7,559 nt of DNA from the NCBI GenBank assembly GCA_902494685.1, contig CABUUE010000069.1, positions 1 to 7,559 of the forward strand, in the 5' to 3' direction. This document shows, in pieces, positions 1-6,853 of this stretch. The translations under genes were made by a program, and so were the position numbers. The notes beneath the pieces are model-generated. The model saw nothing but the letters and a program-made list of their open reading frames with translations, was not told where the DNA came from and made no database searches. The number at the start of each line of letters is the position of its first letter. Position 1 is the first letter of the stretch. This DNA is from an uncultured Collinsella sp. (GTDB lineage Bacteria; Actinomycetota; Coriobacteriia; Coriobacteriales; Coriobacteriaceae).

Positions 1-206
1 CGCGCCTTGGGCGCATCAGCGACATCGAGCTGATAAAACTTGTTGCCCTCGCCAAGCTCGGCCACAGCGGCCTCGCCCTTAGCAGCGTTCCTTGCGATGA
101 GCGCGACATGTCCGCCGCCCGCGACGATGCCCTTGGCGATCTCGAGGCCAATGCCCTGAGTGCCGCCCGTGACAATCGCGGTCTTGCCCGTGAAGTCAAA
201 TGCCAT
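1..206 (-). CDS. Short-chain dehydrogenase/reductase (SDR), N-terminal part, runs off left edge
   Basis: Reading the minus strand from ATG at 206-204 gives 68 residues beginning MAFDFTGKTAIVTGG. The segment TGGTQGIG (residues 13-20) is the glycine-rich TGxxxGxG cofactor loop of classical SDR enzymes. It is followed by an amphipathic helix, a second strand (HVALIAR, 33-39) with an arginine and asparagine that could favour NADP(H), and an acidic strand end (LDVAD, 60-64) like the conserved D of the adenine pocket. This is the first half of a Rossmann fold. The catalytic Ser-Tyr-Lys residues lie outside the window, so the substrate cannot be named. The start is supported by GGAG close upstream and AAGGGGG slightly further up. 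The gene is transcribed away from the MarR operon and looks intact up to the edge. Confidence 0.9.
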   Translation of the reverse strand, partial: MAFDFTGKTAIVTGGTQGIGLEIAKGIVAGGGHVALIARNAAKGEAAVAELGEGNKFYQLDVADAPKA

Positions 207-267
207 GACTCCATCCCCCTTTATATAAGGTGTCTCCTCGCGGGAAGTTGGAGCATCGCACGTGGCG

Positions 268-273
268 ATTATA
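268..273 (-). promoter_or_regulatory. Probable -10 box of the SDR gene
   Basis: On the minus strand the hexamer is TATAAT, a perfect consensus -10, about 60 bases upstream of the SDR start codon. No good -35 hexamer sits 16-18 bases upstream; a TTGTCA at 296-301 is 22 bases away, too far. The assignment therefore rests on the -10 box and its position alone. Confidence 0.4.
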
Positions 274-402
274 TGAGTCCCAGTCGTCATGGTGGTGACA
301 ACCCCTCGCCTAACCGCGTGCATGATAGTTCTTTGAAACGCTGCAATTCTTGAATGATTTTAATTCTTTATGCGTTCTTTATATTGCCTAGCAACCAGGT
401 AG

Positions 403-498
403 TTTTTGGGACATGCCTAGAGATCTGCCCTTAACTTTGCTGGCACCGACGGTGTACGGAGATCGCCTAAAGGCAGTTTTCTAGGCATGTCCCAAAAA
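403..498. repeat. 96-nt imperfect palindrome with 18-bp perfect ends
   Basis: TTTTTGGGACATGCCTAG at 403-420 is an exact reverse complement of CTAGGCATGTCCCAAAAA at 481-498. Pairing continues inward: 421-423 can pair with 478-480, CTGCC (425-429) pairs with GGCAG (472-476), and TTA (431-433) with TAA (468-470). A small GC hairpin CACCG-A-CGGTG (444-454) lies near the centre. Either strand could fold into one long hairpin. There is no open reading frame inside and no obvious target duplication beside it. It may be a miniature mobile element or remnant inverted ends of an insertion sequence; a bidirectional transcription stop is also possible, given the A/T-tract ends. I cannot tell from one copy. 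Confidence 0.7.
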
Positions 499-524
499 TC
501 TTCCGTATAGGGCGCGCGTGCAGG

Positions 525-582
525 GGTATCATCTTCCACCGAAAATAGTTTCTAGTGTTAGGGGTTTTCGGTGGAAGATACC
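525..582 (+). promoter_or_regulatory. Inverted repeat over the MarR gene start: probable operator pair or mRNA hairpin
   Basis: GGTATC-ATCTTCCACCGAAAA (525-545) and TTTTCGGTGGAAGATACC (565-582) are inverted copies, apart from three extra bases (ATC) in the left arm. The 19-base spacer includes the ribosome binding site AGGGG (560-564), and the right arm contains the GTG start codon at 571. Each arm is itself a partial dyad of the form TTC-N4-GAA, centred at 538.5 and 571.5. The centres are 33 bases apart, close to three helical turns. That fits two operator sites bound cooperatively by a dimeric winged-helix repressor, most simply the MarR product itself. The same arms in mRNA could form a hairpin that buries the start codon. 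Both readings are inference from symmetry. Confidence 0.65.
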
Positions 583-1020
583 GATTTCCATGAGCTTGGA
601 CGCCAACTCCTTACCGAGTTTGGCAGCATGCATCAGCGCGTTTCGCGCTTTGCGGACAAAGCTCTCGGCGGCGAGATGGCCGTCATGCGCGCCCTCATGC
701 TCGCTGGCGGTTCGCTCACGCCGAGCGAACTCGCAGATCGCGCCTGGGTCTCGAGTGCCCGCATCGCCAATATCCTACGCGCTCTCGAAGCCAAGGGCTG
801 GGTCGAACGCGAGCACTCAAAGACCGACCGTCGTCGCGTACACGTCACGGTGACCGACAAGGGATTCCATGATCTCGAAATCAAGCGTCGGGAATTCGAG
901 GACCGCACCGCGGCCTTCCTCGAGCAGTTCGGCGAAACAGATACCCAAGAGATGGTGCGTCTTCTAAGACGTGCCAACGAAATTATCGACCGCAACCAAG
1001 AAAGGAGAGATGCCGAGTGA
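571..1020 (+). CDS. MarR-family winged helix-turn-helix transcriptional regulator
   Basis: A 149-residue protein, the usual MarR length. Residues 47-102 give the winged helix-turn-helix: LTPSELADRAWVSSARIANI covers the HTH, followed by a leucine- and glycine-containing turn (ALEAKGWVERE) and the wing with the family signature DRRRVHVTVTDKG. Flanking helices at both ends, rich in charged residues, fit the dimerisation region. The protein should bind palindromic DNA as a dimer and usually represses its own operon until a ligand binds. The start is GTG at 571, six bases after AGGGG (560-564); a start further upstream is not supported. The start codon lies inside an inverted repeat that is the likely operator. 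The stop codon overlaps the GTG start of the first ABC gene by four bases, so the genes are translationally coupled and the exporter is probably its main target. The inducing ligand is unknown. Confidence 0.92.
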   Translation: MEDTDFHELGRQLLTEFGSMHQRVSRFADKALGGEMAVMRALMLAGGSLTPSELADRAWVSSARIANILRALEAKGWVEREHSKTDRRRVHVTVTDKGFHDLEIKRREFEDRTAAFLEQFGETDTQEMVRLLRRANEIIDRNQERRDAE

Positions 1021-3383
1021 GGATTCTCAAGCTCTTTAAAAAGCATGTCCTGGCACTGTTCGCAGCTATCGTACTTATCGTAATCAGCTGCAACGCCGAT
1101 CTGGCGCTGCCTACCTATATGAGCGACATCGTCGACGTGGGCGTGCAGCAAGGCGGCATCGCCTCGCCCGTGCCCGACACCATTCGCGCCGAATCGCTCG
1201 ACGACCTCGAACTCTTCATGAGCTCCAAGGACGCCAAGGCTGTGGAGGCCGTGTTTAGCAAGGCGGACAATAACGGCATTCGAACGTACAAGGGCACCGA
1301 GGAGGAGCGTGCCGACGGCGGCAAGATTGCCGACATCATGAGCCTGCCCGAGACTGTCGTCCTTTCGTTCAACCAGGGTATTGACGCCAACTCCATGGGT
1401 GACATGATGGGCACGTCCGGTGAGAAAGACAACAGCGGCGCCCAGGCCATGCCCACGCCCGAGCAGATGGCGGCGATGACGCCCGAGCAACTCGCCGAGA
1501 TGCAGCAGAAGGCCGCTGCGGCGCAGAACATGCAAAAACAGATTGATGCCGACGGTGGCAAGATCACCATGAAGAGCCTGCGTCTAGGCGTTGAAGGCGG
1601 CCTAATCGACCAGGGCAAGCTCGTCGAGGGCGCCAACGACATGGCTGACAAAATGGGCTCCATGTCGGGCTCCATCGTCACCCAGCGCGCCGTGACCTAC
1701 GTGCAAGAAGAGTACAAGGCGCAGGGTATCGACCCCGCCGACGTGCAGAACGCCTACCTGGGCCGCATGGCGACCACGATGTTTGGTCTGTGTCTGGTGT
1801 CGCTGGTCGCCACCATCCTGACCGGTGCCGTGGCTTCGCGCACCGCCTGCTCCATCGCCCGCGACCTGCGCCGCGAGACCTTCAACAAGGTTATGCACTT
1901 CTCGCCGGCAGAGGTGGGCAAGTTTAGCCAGGCCTCGCTCATCACCCGCTGCACCAACGACATTCAACAGATCCAGATGGCCGCAACCCTGTTTATCCGC
2001 ATGTGCCTGATGGCCCCCGTCATGGGCATCGTCGCCGTCATGCGCGTCCTGGCCAACCACACCGGCCTGGAGTGGACCATCGCCGTGGCCATCATCGCGG
2101 TTTCGGCCGTCGTCGGCGTGCTCATGGGCCTCACCATGCCCAAGTTCAAAAAGATGCAGAGCTTTGTGGACCGCGTGAACCTTACCGCCCGCGAGCTGCT
2201 CGACGGCCTTATGCCCATCCGCTCGTTCAACCGTGAGGAGCATGAGCTCGAGCGTTTTGACAAGGCTTCGCTCGACCTGATGACCACGCAGCTCTACACC
2301 AACCGCGCCATGAGCTTCATGATGCCGCTCATGATGCTCGTCATGAACTGCATCACCGTGCTTATCGTCTGGTTTGGCGCGCAGGGCGTGTCCGACGGCG
2401 TGATGCAGGTCGGCAACATGATGGCATTCATCTCCTACACCATGCAGATCGTCATGGCGTTTATGATCCTCACCATGGTTTCGGTCATCCTGCCCCGCGC
2501 CGAGGTCGCAGCCGAGCGCGTGGAAGAGGTCATCACCTGCCCCACGAGCATCAACGACCCCGCCTCGCCCAAACTGCCCGCTGCCAGCGCGCCGCGCGGC
2601 GAGCTCACCTTCCGCGACGTGAGCTTCCAGTATCCCGATGCCCGCGCCGACGTCATCAGCGGCGTGAACTTCACCACGCATGCCGGTCAGATGCTCGGCA
2701 TTATTGGCTCCACGGGCTCGGGCAAGTCCACACTCGTGCAGCTGATTCCGCGCCTGTACGACGTCACGGGCGGCAGCATTTCGCTCGACGGCATCGATGT
2801 GCGCGACATGACCCTTTCCGAGCTGCGCCGCCGCATCGGTTATATTCCGCAGCAGGGTCGTCTGTTCTCGGGTACCGTCGAGAGCAACCTCAAGTTTGCC
2901 GGCGACATGGTGAGTGACGAGGATATGCGCCAGGCAGCACGCGTCGCCCAGGCGGAGGACTTTATCGCCGAGCGCGAGGGCGGCTACGACTCCCCCATCA
3001 GCCAGGGCGGCTCCAATGTCTCGGGCGGTCAGCGCCAGCGCCTGGCCATCGCCCGCGCGTTGGCCAAAAAGCCCGAGGTCGTGGTGTTCGATGACTCGTT
3101 TAGCGCCCTCGACTACAAGACCGACGCTCGCCTGCGCGAGGAGTTGGCCAAAAACGTCACCGACGCCGCGCTCGTGGTCGTGGCCCAGCGCATCGCGACC
3201 ATCATGCACGCCGACCAGATCATCGTGCTCGACGACGGCCACGTAGTGGGCACCGGCACGCACGAGGAGCTGCTGCGCAGCTGCCCGGCGTACCTGGAGA
3301 TCGCACAGTCGCAGCTTTCCGCCGAGGAGCTGGGGCTTACCCAAGAAGAAATTGCAGCCGTCATGGAAGGAGGCGAGCGCTAA
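1017..3383 (+). CDS. ABC exporter half with degenerate ATP site and large extracytoplasmic insertion
   Basis: A 788-residue fused membrane/ATPase protein of the type I ABC exporter fold, about 170-200 residues longer than usual. TM1 is near residues 9-31, TM2 251-273, TM3 325-347, TM4 352-374, TM5 432-456, TM6 466-492. The extra length lies between TM1 and TM2 (about 45-248), predicted outside the membrane. The ATPase domain starts near 528: Walker A GSTGSGKST (564-572), Q-loop Q612, signature VSGGQ (668-672), Walker B ending FDD (691-693), D-loop SALD (696-699), and switch position Q724. The catalytic glutamate is replaced by D693 and the switch histidine by Q724, so this subunit's own Walker site should hydrolyse ATP poorly, while its signature motif is intact. 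It therefore pairs with the next gene product. The GTG start at 1017 has AAAGGAGAG (1001-1009) well placed. Substrate unknown; drug, lipid or peptide export are all possible. Confidence 0.93.
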   Translation: MRILKLFKKHVLALFAAIVLIVISCNADLALPTYMSDIVDVGVQQGGIASPVPDTIRAESLDDLELFMSSKDAKAVEAVFSKADNNGIRTYKGTEEERADGGKIADIMSLPETVVLSFNQGIDANSMGDMMGTSGEKDNSGAQAMPTPEQMAAMTPEQLAEMQQKAAAAQNMQKQIDADGGKITMKSLRLGVEGGLIDQGKLVEGANDMADKMGSMSGSIVTQRAVTYVQEEYKAQGIDPADVQNAYLGRMATTMFGLCLVSLVATILTGAVASRTACSIARDLRRETFNKVMHFSPAEVGKFSQASLITRCTNDIQQIQMAATLFIRMCLMAPVMGIVAVMRVLANHTGLEWTIAVAIIAVSAVVGVLMGLTMPKFKKMQSFVDRVNLTARELLDGLMPIRSFNREEHELERFDKASLDLMTTQLYTNRAMSFMMPLMMLVMNCITVLIVWFGAQGVSDGVMQVGNMMAFISYTMQIVMAFMILTMVSVILPRAEVAAERVEEVITCPTSINDPASPKLPAASAPRGELTFRDVSFQYPDARADVISGVNFTTHAGQMLGIIGSTGSGKSTLVQLIPRLYDVTGGSISLDGIDVRDMTLSELRRRIGYIPQQGRLFSGTVESNLKFAGDMVSDEDMRQAARVAQAEDFIAEREGGYDSPISQGGSNVSGGQRQRLAIARALAKKPEVVVFDDSFSALDYKTDARLREELAKNVTDAALVVVAQRIATIMHADQIIVLDDGHVVGTGTHEELLRSCPAYLEIAQSQLSAEELGLTQEEIAAVMEGGER

Positions 3384-5239
3384 TGGCAGACGAGACCAAG
3401 ACTCAGATTCCCAAGCCCACCCGCCAACGTGGTCCCATGGGCCGCATGGGCGGCATGCGTCGCGGCGAAAAGGCCAAGGACTTTAAGGGCACCATGAGGC
3501 AGCTGCTCGGCTATATCGGCCAACACAAGATTGCCGTGTTTGCCGCCGTCGCCTTTGCCGTGTGCTCGGTCATCTTTAACATTGTGGGACCCAAGGTGCT
3601 CGGCCAGGTTACGACCAAGCTGTTCGAAGGCCTGGTCGCCAAGGTCAACGGCACCGGCGACGTTGACTTTGACTGGATCGCCAAGACGCTCGGCTTTTTG
3701 CTCTGCCTGTATCTGGCGAGCTCTGTCTGCAGCCTCATCCAGGGCTGGCTCATGACCGGCGTCACGCAAAAGATTTGCTATCGCATGCGCAAGGAGATCG
3801 CCGCCAAGATCGCCGTCGTTCCGATGAGTTACTTCAACGGCCACAGCAAGGGAGACGTACTCAGCCGCATCACCAACGACGTCGATACGCTGGGTCAGTC
3901 GCTCAACCAGAGCGTGACGCAGCTCATCACGTCGGTAACGCAGATTATCGGCGTGCTCGTCATGATGCTTTCGATCAGCCTGCCGCTTACCGGCGTCACC
4001 GTGCTCACGCTGCCGGCCGCCGCGATTATCTTGACCGTGATGATTCACTTCTCGCAGCCGTACTTCCGCGAGCAACAGCAGGTTCTGGGCGCCGTCAACG
4101 GCATTATCGAGGAGGACTTTGCCGGCCAGAACGTCATTCAGGTGTTCGACCGCGCCGAGGCCTCGATTGAAGAGTTCGACCGTCAAAACGACCGCCTCTT
4201 TATTAGTGGCTGGCGCTCGCAGTTCCTGTCGGGCCTGATGATGCCGCTTATGAGCTTGGTGGGCAACATGGGCTACGTGGGCGTCGTCGTGGTGGGCGCG
4301 CAGCTCGCGCTGACCGGCAATGCCACGCCCGGCGACATCCAGAGCTTTATCCAGTACGTTCGAAACTTTACGCAACCCGTGCAGCAGCTGGGCAACGTGA
4401 GCAACACGATGCAGTCGATGGCTGCCGCTACCGAGCGCGTCTTTGAGTTCCTGGCCGCGCCCGAGGAGGAGCAGAAGGCCGACGCGCAGATTCCCGAGAA
4501 GCGCCCCGGCCACGTGGAGTTTGACCATGTCAAGTTTGGCTACACGCCCGACAAGACCATCATCCACGACTTTAGCTGCGAGGCACAGCCCGGCCAGACC
4601 GTGGCCATCGTCGGCCCCACCGGCGCCGGCAAGACCACGCTCATTAAGCTGCTGCAGCGCTTTTACGATGTGGACGGCGGTTCGCTGCGCGTCGAAGGCG
4701 TCGACGTGCGCGACTGGGACCGCGCGGCGCTGCGCGGCGAGTTTGCCATGGTGCTGCAGGACACCTGGCTGTTTAACGGCACCATCCGCGAGAACATCCG
4801 CTACGGACGCCCCGATGCGACCGATGCCGAGGTCGAGGCCGCCGCACGCGCCGCACGCTGCGACCACTTTATCCATACGCTCGCCGGCGGCTACGACTTT
4901 ATGATCAACGAGGAGGGCACTAACCTGTCGCAGGGTCAGCGCCAGCTCGTGACCATCGCCCGTGCCATTTTGGCCGACCGCCCGGCACTGATTCTGGACG
5001 AGGCGACTTCCAACGTCGATACCCGTACCGAGGAGCTCATTCAGCGCGCCATGGATGCGCTGATGCAGGGCCGCACCAGCTTTGTCATCGCGCACCGCCT
5101 GTCCACGATCCGCAACGCCGACGTGATCTTGGTGATTCGCGACGGCGACATCGTCGAGAAGGGCACGCACGACGAGCTGCTCGCCCAGGGCGGCTTCTAC
5201 GCCGACCTGTACAACTCGCAGTTCGACGAAGCGGCGTAA
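3383..5239 (+). CDS. ABC exporter half with consensus catalytic residues, partner of the upstream gene
   Basis: A 618-residue type I ABC exporter half of ordinary length. The N-terminal tail is glycine/methionine/arginine-rich (PMGRMGGMRRGEKAKDFKGT, 18-37). Membrane helices lie near 50-70, 103-125, 180-222 (two), and 282-310, with a weaker sixth near 320-345. The ATPase domain begins near 377: Walker A GPTGAGKTT (411-419), Q-loop Q459, signature LSQGQ (515-519), Walker B LILDE (536-540), D-loop SNVD (543-546), switch histidine H571. Catalytic glutamate E540 and H571 are present, but the signature has Q in place of the first glycine of LSGGQ. This complements the upstream subunit: one working ATP site (this Walker site plus the partner's VSGGQ) and one degenerate site. 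The pattern matches the TM287/TM288 type of heterodimeric exporter. ATG at 3383 overlaps the previous stop as TAATG, with AAGGAGG at 3367-3373. An intrinsic terminator follows. Confidence 0.94.
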   Translation: MADETKTQIPKPTRQRGPMGRMGGMRRGEKAKDFKGTMRQLLGYIGQHKIAVFAAVAFAVCSVIFNIVGPKVLGQVTTKLFEGLVAKVNGTGDVDFDWIAKTLGFLLCLYLASSVCSLIQGWLMTGVTQKICYRMRKEIAAKIAVVPMSYFNGHSKGDVLSRITNDVDTLGQSLNQSVTQLITSVTQIIGVLVMMLSISLPLTGVTVLTLPAAAIILTVMIHFSQPYFREQQQVLGAVNGIIEEDFAGQNVIQVFDRAEASIEEFDRQNDRLFISGWRSQFLSGLMMPLMSLVGNMGYVGVVVVGAQLALTGNATPGDIQSFIQYVRNFTQPVQQLGNVSNTMQSMAAATERVFEFLAAPEEEQKADAQIPEKRPGHVEFDHVKFGYTPDKTIIHDFSCEAQPGQTVAIVGPTGAGKTTLIKLLQRFYDVDGGSLRVEGVDVRDWDRAALRGEFAMVLQDTWLFNGTIRENIRYGRPDATDAEVEAAARAARCDHFIHTLAGGYDFMINEEGTNLSQGQRQLVTIARAILADRPALILDEATSNVDTRTEELIQRAMDALMQGRTSFVIAHRLSTIRNADVILVIRDGDIVEKGTHDELLAQGGFYADLYNSQFDEAA

Positions 5240-5269
5240 AAACCGGCGGCAAACAACCGCAATGCCAAG

Positions 5270-5305
5270 AAAACGGGGGCGCAGGACAACCTGCGCCCCC
5301 GTTTT
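5270..5305 (+). terminator. Intrinsic terminator of the MarR-ABC operon
   Basis: A 16-bp perfect stem, AAAACGGGGGCGCAGG (5270-5285) with CCTGCGCCCCCGTTTT (5290-5305), closes on a four-base loop ACAA. The GC-rich stem ends in TTTT on the plus strand, 30 bases after the second ABC stop codon. The A-tract on the other side makes it potentially bidirectional. Confidence 0.92.
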
Positions 5306-5363
5306 GTGTCCTTCGAGCCTCGAAACGCCTTCCCTGAGACCTCACTGACGGCGCTTTCCAGAC

Positions 5364-5600
5364 CCCGTGGGCAAAAAAGGGCAAATATGAGTACTGTTAC
5401 CTTTTTAGTAACAGCCAAAACCGCCTCAAATGCCGCTCCCACGGCTTACACGCGTCCCTAAATTGATCAAACAGCACCATAGCGGACTTATATGTGTTTG
5501 CGTTAATGAACATATTTTGCTGTTATGTCTATTATTTTGCGAAGGCAATATGATACTAAGATAGCAACCGTACTCATATTTGGCATTTTTTGCCCACAGG
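5364..5600. repeat. 237-bp element with long imperfect terminal inverted repeats (MITE-like)
   Basis: The left arm (5364-5403) and the reverse complement of the right arm (5561-5600) agree at 33 of 40 positions by my count. The core runs from GTGGGCAAAAAA through CAAATATGAGTAC. Directly inside the left arm is a second hairpin, CTGTTAC (5394-5400) with GTAACAG (5408-5414). The interior, especially 5460-5580, is strikingly A/T-rich compared with the genes on both sides. No open frame inside has protein-like composition or a ribosome binding site, and I see no clear target-site duplication. The architecture fits a non-autonomous mobile element (MITE) or other dispersed repeat. Only one copy is in the window, so dispersal is inference. 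Confidence 0.65.
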
Positions 5601-5683
5601 GTATTTCCTAGGGAACCGACAACAGCCTTAGGGTCCCGCGCGGCGCCGCTCCCTCCCGGCATCCGCCGACGTTTACCCAGATA

Positions 5684-5722
5684 AAACCTGCCAAAATAAA
5701 CCTGTCCCTTTTTGGTAGGTTT
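5684..5722. repeat. Small hairpin-forming inverted repeat upstream of the DAHP synthase promoter
   Basis: AAACCTGCCAAAA (5684-5696) is the reverse complement of 5710-5722 except for one G-T position that could pair as a wobble in RNA. The 13-base loop repeats AAACCTG in direct orientation. It is not followed by a T-run on the plus strand; on the minus strand the stem runs into TTTTAT, a weak terminator form. It could be a short dispersed intergenic repeat or a weak minus-strand terminator. Confidence 0.5.
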
Positions 5723-5737
5723 CGGGGTGACAAGGGC

Positions 5738-5766
5738 TTGCACTTTAGCGTGCGACAGCGGATAAT
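5738..5766 (+). promoter_or_regulatory. Probable promoter of the DAHP synthase gene
   Basis: TTGCAC (5738-5743) and GATAAT (5761-5766) are separated by exactly 17 bases. The -10 matches consensus at five of six positions; the -35 matches only in its TTG. Transcription would begin near 5773, giving a leader of about 48 bases that ends in the ribosome binding site. No attenuator or riboswitch fits in so short a leader, so any regulation would be at the promoter or by enzyme feedback. Confidence 0.5.
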
Positions 5767-5820
5767 GCCGAGCATTCGACAATACGCTTATTGCTCTTTC
5801 TATAGATTGAGGAGACCCCT

Positions 5821-6852
5821 ATGGCCATGGAATTCAAACGCAGGCTGCCGATCCCCATGGAGATCCGCGAGGAAATGCCACTTTCTGCCGAGCTTACCGC
5901 CAAAAAGCAGGCATTTGACGCCGAGGTCGCCAAAGTCTTTACCGGCGAGGACGCACGCAAGGTGCTTATCATCGGCCCGTGCTCTGCCGACCGCGAGGAT
6001 TCGGTGCTTGAGTACATGAACCGACTGGCCAAGACCGCCGAGGAGGTCAAGGACAAGCTCATCATCATTCCGCGCGTCTACACCAACAAGCCGCGCACCA
6101 AGGGCACCGGCTACAAGGGCCTGCTGCACAACCCCAACCCCGAGGCTCCCGACGATCTGCTCGAGGGCGTCAAGGCCATCCGCCATATGCACCTGCGCGT
6201 TATTGAGGAAACGGGCTTCTTCACCGCCGACGAGATGCTCTATCCGTCCAACTACCAGTACCTCGTTGACCTGCTGAGCTATGTTGCCGTGGGCGCACGC
6301 TCGGTCGAGAACCAGGAGCATCGCCTGGTGTCGAGCGGCATTTCGGTACCCGTCGGCATGAAGAATCCCACTGCCGGCTCTACCACCGTTATGCTCAACT
6401 CCATTTACGCCGCGCAGGCGCACCAGAGCTTCATCTTCCGCAACTGGGAGGTCGAGTGCGACGGCAACCCGCTCGCACACGCCGTTATGCGTGGCTACAT
6501 CGGTCTCGATGGGCGCACCTACCCCAACTACCACTACGAACACCTGGAACGCCTGGCCGAACGCTATACCGAGCATGCCGGCTATGCCAATCCGGCAGCG
6601 GTCATCGACTGCAACCACGACAACTCGGGCAAGCGTCCGCTGGAGCAGTATCGCATTTGCAAGGAGGTGCTCGACAGCTGCCGCCGCAACGAGTCCATCT
6701 CCAAGCTGGTCAAGGGCTTTATGATCGAGTCCTACCTGGAGGATGGCAACCAGCCGGTCGACGGCGGTGTCTTTGGCAAGTCGATCACCGACCCGTGTCT
6801 GGGCTGGGAAAAGACCGACTACCTCATCCACGAGATCGCGGAACGTATTTAG
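5821..6852 (+). CDS. aroF: 3-deoxy-7-phosphoheptulonate (DAHP) synthase, type I
   Basis: The 343-residue cytoplasmic enzyme condenses phosphoenolpyruvate with erythrose 4-phosphate to DAHP, the first step of the shikimate route to aromatic amino acids. Length matches the E. coli AroF/AroG/AroH type (about 350). The four metal ligands known from E. coli AroG all have counterparts: C54 in GPCSAD, H266 in DCNHDNS, E303 in MIESYLEDGNQ and D324 in SITDPCLGW. Substrate-binding motifs are PRVYTNKPRT (84-93), GARSVENQEHR (158-168) and VGMKNP (178-183). By eye the loop corresponding to the AroG phenylalanine site differs (LYPSNYQYL, 140-148, where AroG has LDMITPQYL), so feedback control may differ. 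ATG at 5821 lies six bases after GAGGAG (5809-5814); the ATG at 5827 is less well placed. It appears to be a single-gene unit. The symbol is generic; I cannot assign a paralogue. Confidence 0.95.
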   Translation: MAMEFKRRLPIPMEIREEMPLSAELTAKKQAFDAEVAKVFTGEDARKVLIIGPCSADREDSVLEYMNRLAKTAEEVKDKLIIIPRVYTNKPRTKGTGYKGLLHNPNPEAPDDLLEGVKAIRHMHLRVIEETGFFTADEMLYPSNYQYLVDLLSYVAVGARSVENQEHRLVSSGISVPVGMKNPTAGSTTVMLNSIYAAQAHQSFIFRNWEVECDGNPLAHAVMRGYIGLDGRTYPNYHYEHLERLAERYTEHAGYANPAAVIDCNHDNSGKRPLEQYRICKEVLDSCRRNESISKLVKGFMIESYLEDGNQPVDGGVFGKSITDPCLGWEKTDYLIHEIAERI

Positions 6853-6853
6853 A

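Larger units (their letters stand above)
207..570. other. Divergent intergenic region between the SDR gene and the MarR operon
   Basis: No convincing protein gene lies here. The short open frame crossing 108-353 on the plus strand is antisense to the SDR gene and has no plausible ribosome binding site. The stretch is clearly more A/T-rich than its surroundings around 340-400. It contains the SDR -10 box, the 96-nt inverted repeat at 403-498 and the start-site inverted repeat at 525-582. The plus-strand promoter of the operon must lie here, but I could not find a clear -35/-10 pair for it. Confidence 0.7.

Noticed and set aside
380..385. TATATT as -10 box for the MarR operon
   Set aside because: No acceptable -35 lies 16-18 bases upstream, and the resulting mRNA would begin ahead of the 96-nt palindrome. 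Not strong enough to annotate.
1602..3344. Long antisense open frame (580 residues) opposite the first ABC gene, and a similar 596-residue frame at 3380-5170 opposite the second
   Set aside because: Both are by-products of strong G/C bias at third codon positions. They are His/Gly/Ala/Asp-rich with no recognisable domain, while the plus strand encodes full ABC proteins with every expected motif.
5498..5557. Possible promoter hexamers (TTGCGT/TGTTAT and TATGAT) in the A/T-rich core of the 237-bp element
   Set aside because: In such A/T-rich sequence near-matches are expected by chance, the -35 partners are poor, and the better-placed 5738-5766 promoter lies closer to the gene.
5426..5782. Minus-strand open frame of 118 residues between the ABC operon and the DAHP synthase gene
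   Set aside because: It runs through the inverted-repeat element and the hairpin repeat, has no convincing ribosome binding site and no recognisable domain. Its openness is explained by the repeat sequence.
5773..5820. Riboswitch, T-box or leader-peptide attenuator ahead of the DAHP synthase gene
   Set aside because: The predicted leader is under 50 bases, with no specifier-loop-like structure, no run of aromatic codons and no terminator.
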